From Nonomuraea sp. PA05 (GTDB taxonomy: Bacteria; Actinomycetota; Actinomycetes; Streptosporangiales; Streptosporangiaceae): DNA of 64,000 nt. A program made the position numbers and the translations under genes. Numbering within the stretch: position 1 is the first letter of the stretch; every line of letters begins with the position of its first letter. The stretch spans positions 1 to 64,000 of the forward strand of contig NZ_VSEY01000030.1 in assembly GCF_008086045.1 (NCBI RefSeq), given 5' to 3'. The notes under the pieces are model-generated. The model made no database searches and was not told the DNA's origin. It saw only the letters and a program-made list of their open reading frames with translations. Positions 61,042 to 64,000 of the stretch are shown here, one piece after another.

Positions 61042-61767
61042 TCAGCTCGTGCGCCCCACCGCCGTGGAGCCCGGCGCGGGCTGCGGCGCCTGCGGCGAGA
61101 ACGTGTGCACCGTGCCGGCCTCGACCGGACGGGCCGAGCGGGCGGCCCGCTGCAGCCGCGTCAGCTCCCGCACCGTGCACCCGCACAGCAGCGCCGCCAC
61201 CGAGGCGCAGGCCAGCTCCGGCACCCCCACCCCGGTGAGGTCACCGGCGGAGGCGTCGAGCGGCAGCCGGATGGTGAACAGCGCGATCGTGCCCAGCCAC
61301 GCCGCCCACCAGCCCGCCAGCAACGCCAGCCACCGCCCGCGCCGCCCGGCCGGCGGGCGGGTGCCGCGCCAGACCTCGTCGACCAGCACCGCGGGCGCGA
61401 TCAGGTTGACGCCGGGAAGCAGCCAGGCCGCGGCGACGGGAGCGGTCGCGGCGGAGCGGTCGTTGGCCTGCCTGGCGCGCACGAGCCAGGTCACGTAGGC
61501 GGCGGCGGCGGCGATCGTGGTGCCCGCCACCAGCATCATCAGCACCGCGAACAGGGTCACCGCCCCCACCACGGCCTCGGCGTCAGCCCCCTGGGGGCGT
61601 CCGCCGAAGGCGGCCAGCTCGGCGGCGAGCCGGCGCCCGCGGGACAGCTCGAAGCTCACGAGAGCGCCGAGGGAGAGGATCTGGGCGGTGAGCGTCAGGT
61701 GGACGGCGGAGGCGGCTCTGGTGGGCGATGCCTGGGTGTAGCGCACGTTGATCTCCCCCCGGGCCAT
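61042..61767 (-). CDS. DUF4328 membrane protein
   Basis: A 241-residue membrane protein with about four to five helices: after residue 18, near 65-95, near 115-135, near 148-168 and near 180-195. The signature WLVRARQANDR followed by AWLLPGVNLIAPAVLVDEVWRGT identifies the actinobacterial DUF4328 family. The C-terminal tail (about 200-241) is Pro/Gln-rich and cytoplasmic. Function unknown. A single gene with no clear operon partner. Confidence 0.8.
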   Translation of the reverse strand: MARGEINVRYTQASPTRAASAVHLTLTAQILSLGALVSFELSRGRRLAAELAAFGGRPQGADAEAVVGAVTLFAVLMMLVAGTTIAAAAAYVTWLVRARQANDRSAATAPVAAAWLLPGVNLIAPAVLVDEVWRGTRPPAGRRGRWLALLAGWWAAWLGTIALFTIRLPLDASAGDLTGVGVPELACASVAALLCGCTVRELTRLQRAARSARPVEAGTVHTFSPQAPQPAPGSTAVGRTS

Positions 61768-61813
61768 GCGCTGAGGTTCTGATTCACTTGTATCCCGGCA
61801 GCCCCGCTGTTAA

Positions 61814-62464
61814 TCAGCTCACCACGCCGGATTCCCACGCCCAAGCTGCGATTTCAACTCGATTGCGGACACCGAGCTTGGCCTGGATGCTGCCCAGATG
61901 CGTCTTGACGGTCGACAGCGACACGAACAGCTCGCCGGCCACCTCCTGGTTGGTCCGCCCCCTGGCCACCAGGCGCACGACGTCCAGCTCGCGCTCGGTG
62001 AGCGGGTCGTTCGCGGGCAGCGCGGCGGGCCTGCGGGGCTGCGCCAGGTGCTGCAGCAGCCGCACGGTGATCGACGGTGACACCAGCGCGTCGCCCGCCG
62101 CCGCGGCTCTGACCGCCTCGATCAGCAGCGTGGGGCCGCTGTCCTTGAGCAGGAAGCCGGTGGCGCCGGAGCGCAGCGCCCCGTACACGTACTCGTCCAG
62201 GTCGAACGTGGTGACGATGACGACCCGCAGCGGGTTCTCCACGCCGGGGCCGGCCAGCACGCGGGTCACCTCCAGCCCGTCGAGCTTGGGCATCCTGATG
62301 TCGAGCAGGCACACGTCAGGACGCAGCCGCCTGGCCTCCGACACGGCCTCGGCCCCGTCGGCGACCGCGGCCACGACCTCCATGTCCGGTTGGGCGTCCA
62401 GGATCATCTGAAATCCGGTGCGCACCAGTTGCTGGTCGTCTGCGATGAGAACCCGAATAGTCAC
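61814..62464 (-). CDS. NarL/LuxR-type response regulator (orphan)
   Basis: A 216-residue regulator. The receiver domain (about 1-120) has the acidic pair Asp9-Asp10, phospho-acceptor Asp55 in LLDIRMP, Thr85 and Lys106. The C-terminal LuxR-type HTH is at about 148-205 (LTERELDVVRLVARGRTNQEVAGELFVSLSTVKTHL). GTG start at 62464. In most actinomycetes such a regulator adjoins a histidine kinase; none is seen between 61042 and 64000, though one could lie after the truncated permease. It is divergent from a MacB/FtsX-type transporter, which it probably controls. Confidence 0.93.
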   Translation of the reverse strand: MTIRVLIADDQQLVRTGFQMILDAQPDMEVVAAVADGAEAVSEARRLRPDVCLLDIRMPKLDGLEVTRVLAGPGVENPLRVVIVTTFDLDEYVYGALRSGATGFLLKDSGPTLLIEAVRAAAAGDALVSPSITVRLLQHLAQPRRPAALPANDPLTERELDVVRLVARGRTNQEVAGELFVSLSTVKTHLGSIQAKLGVRNRVEIAAWAWESGVVS

Positions 62465-62556
62465 GGCCCCAACTCTAAGGATCAGCCGTTCGGCCGAGGC
62501 GGTTATGGTCGCACGGCCGATCCGCCGTCCCCTGCTCCGGCGGGAGCCTGGACGGC

Positions 62557-63240
62557 ATGAACGACGTGCTTGTTGGACGAGCCCTGGCCAAGAGGTTCGG
62601 GCAGACGGTCGCCCTGGGCGGCGTGGACATCGCGGTACGGGCGGGCGAAGCCGTGGCGATCATGGGGCCGAGCGGTTCCGGCAAGTCGACCCTGCTGCAC
62701 TGCCTGGCCGGCATCATGAAGCCGGACGCGGGCGAGGTACACCTGCTCGGGCAGCGCATCGACGCGCTGGGGGAGCGCAAGCGCAGCGCGCTGCGGCGCA
62801 CCCGCTTCGGCTTCGTCTTCCAGTTCGGCCAGCTCCTGCCGGAGCTGCCCGCCGAGGAGAACGTGGCGCTCCCGCTCATGCTGGGCGGCGTACCCAGGGT
62901 CCAGGCCGTGCGGCAGGCCCGCGACTGGTTCGGCCCGCTCGGCCTGGGCTCCATGGAGTCGAGGCGGCCCGGCGAGCTGTCCGGCGGTCAGGCGCAGCGG
63001 GTGGCCATCGCCAGGGCGCTGGTCACCAGGCCGGCCGTGGTCTTCGCCGACGAGCCCACGGGGGCGCTCGATCAGCAGACCGGGCAGGAGACGATGCGGC
63101 TGCTGGTGGAGGCGACCAAGCACAACGACGCGAGCCTGATCGTCGTCACCCACGACCCGAACGTGGCCGCCTGGTGCGACCGCACGGTCGAGGTCCGCGA
63201 CGGCCGCCTCCTGACCAGCACGAGCGGAGCCTTCGCGTGA
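62557..63240 (+). CDS. LolD/MacB-type ABC transporter ATP-binding protein
   Basis: A 227-residue ATPase. Walker A is GPSGSGKST (about 38-46), Q-loop FQFGQLLPEL, signature LSGGQAQRV, Walker B VVFADEPTGALD and H-loop THD. The EPTGALD form and short length place it in the LolD/MacB group that pairs with FtsX-like permeases and exports lipopeptides, antibiotics or envelope stress signals. Its stop overlaps the permease start by four bases (GTGA). Divergent from the response regulator. Confidence 0.95.
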   Translation: MNDVLVGRALAKRFGQTVALGGVDIAVRAGEAVAIMGPSGSGKSTLLHCLAGIMKPDAGEVHLLGQRIDALGERKRSALRRTRFGFVFQFGQLLPELPAEENVALPLMLGGVPRVQAVRQARDWFGPLGLGSMESRRPGELSGGQAQRVAIARALVTRPAVVFADEPTGALDQQTGQETMRLLVEATKHNDASLIVVTHDPNVAAWCDRTVEVRDGRLLTSTSGAFA

Positions 63241-64000
63241 ACCTGGAACTGACTTGGCGGCTGCTCAGGGGCGGCGGGCGCAAGGGCATGCTCGGCACCT
63301 GGCTCACGCTGGCCGCCGTCGCGGTGGCCACGGCGCTGCTGCTGTTCGCCGTGGCCGCGAACTCCGCCTTCCAGGCAAGGGCCGAACGCGGCGCCTGGCG
63401 CAACCCCGTCCCGGCCGCGGCGGGAGCCGCGGTGGCCGTCGAGGCGTCGCGCTTCGACTTCGTCCGCGACCGGACCATCACCGTCGTCGACCTGGCCGCC
63501 CTCGCGGGCAGGAACCCGGCGCCGCCGCCCGGCATGCCGCGCTTCCCCGCGCCCGGCGAGGTGTGGTTGTCGCCGGCCCTGGCTGAGCTGGCCGAGGAGC
63601 TGCCCGCCGAGGAGCTGTCCGGCCGCTATCCGAACCTGAAGGGCGTGCTCGGGGACGAGGCGCTCGTCCACCCGGACGAGCTTGTCGCGGTCGTCGGCCA
63701 GCGACCGGACGCCCCGGCCATGACCGCCGAGCGATCCGACGACTGGATCATCGCCAAGCCGCCCGTCAAGGTCGCGGACCTGGCCGGCCTGCCGAGCGAG
63801 GACGCCGAGGCCTACCAGGCGCTCTCACTGGTGGCCAGCGTGCTGATGGTCGTGCCGCTGCTGGTGTTCGGGGGCGCGGCGGCCCGGCTCACGGTGGCCA
63901 GGCGCGACCAGCGGCTGGCGGCGTTGCGCCTGATCGGGGCGACGCCCGGGCAGGTGGTCGCGATGACCGTGGCGGAGGCGGTGATCGTCGCGCTGGCCGG
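63237..64000 (+). CDS. FtsX-like ABC permease (3' end outside window)
   Basis: The first 254 codons of a permease starting at GTG 63237. A first membrane helix is at about 20-42, a large extracellular MacB-like domain of about 150 residues follows, and two further helices occur near 197-220 and at the window end. The segment RLTVARRDQRLAALRLIGATPGQVVAMTVAEA is the conserved FtsX cytoplasmic motif. It partners the ATPase encoded upstream, probably under the response regulator at 61814. Length and remaining helices cannot be judged. Confidence 0.9.
   Translation, partial: MNLELTWRLLRGGGRKGMLGTWLTLAAVAVATALLLFAVAANSAFQARAERGAWRNPVPAAAGAAVAVEASRFDFVRDRTITVVDLAALAGRNPAPPPGMPRFPAPGEVWLSPALAELAEELPAEELSGRYPNLKGVLGDEALVHPDELVAVVGQRPDAPAMTAERSDDWIIAKPPVKVADLAGLPSEDAEAYQALSLVASVLMVVPLLVFGGAAARLTVARRDQRLAALRLIGATPGQVVAMTVAEAVIVALA

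Noticed and set aside
57545..61498. 1317-residue plus-strand frame over dnaE2
   Set aside because: Arg/Ala/Pro-rich shadow frame; the real frame from 57381 contains all polymerase motifs.

Overview
This 64 kb window is very GC-rich chromosomal DNA (sampled core-gene lines reach about 80% G+C). It has GTG, TTG and probably CTG start codons, many LacI, TetR, MerR, GntR and XRE regulators, a PF04672-type methyltransferase, an MmyB-type regulator and a secreted Peptidase S37. Together these point to a filamentous actinomycete, most likely Streptosporangiaceae such as Nonomuraea. The genus is inference. I see no rRNA, tRNA, CRISPR array, phage or transposase.

Layout. 0-3.7 kb: gene tail, perfect terminator, then a TetR-controlled ferredoxin reductase - P450 - ferredoxin operon. 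3.7-9.8 kb: secreted hydrolase, SDR/MmyB divergent pair, YcaQ-type glycosylase, a secreted methionine-repeat protein and an MBL hydrolase. 9.8-20.5 kb: sugar region with LacI/DUF2264/S37 and a second LacI facing a thu-like operon (SBP, two permeases, ThuA, Gfo/Idh) that has no ATPase gene. 20.6-28.9 kb: 1317-residue secreted metallophosphoesterase with three related Cys-containing modules, a membrane-anchored partner, an orphan histidine kinase, STAS and winged-helix genes, and an AlkA-like glycosylase. 28.9-36.6 kb: frameshifted O-methyltransferase, TetR, two MerR, SDR, patatin plus acyltransferase, a PF04672 methyltransferase and CobQ.

36.7-43.4 kb: MFS transporter with a palindromic upstream site, an MT0933-like antitoxin without toxin, ABC-2 exporter genes overlapping a PucR regulator that carries a long tandem-repeat insert, LysE and quinone reductase. 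44.3-48.1 kb: putative streptogramin resistance block (Vgb-like lyase, ABC-F protein, TetR). 48.1-51.7 kb: receptor kinase, then a lower-GC RloB/RloA pair that is the best defence-system candidate. 51.7-57.1 kb: five-gene overlapping ABC import operon with a HAD phosphatase, facing a GntR/UTRA regulator. 57.1-64 kb: DUF6504-dnaE2 without imuA/imuB, a DUF4328 protein, an orphan NarL-type regulator and a MacB/FtsX-type transporter cut by the window end.

The most unusual property is the density of short tandem repeats between 40.6 and 48.1 kb. They lie inside PucR, the Vgb-like protein and the ABC-F linker, and also directly downstream of stop codons. The 8 x 21 bp array after the ABC-F stop stays open in the ABC-F frame and would encode Pro/Arg/His-rich heptads if the UGA were read through.
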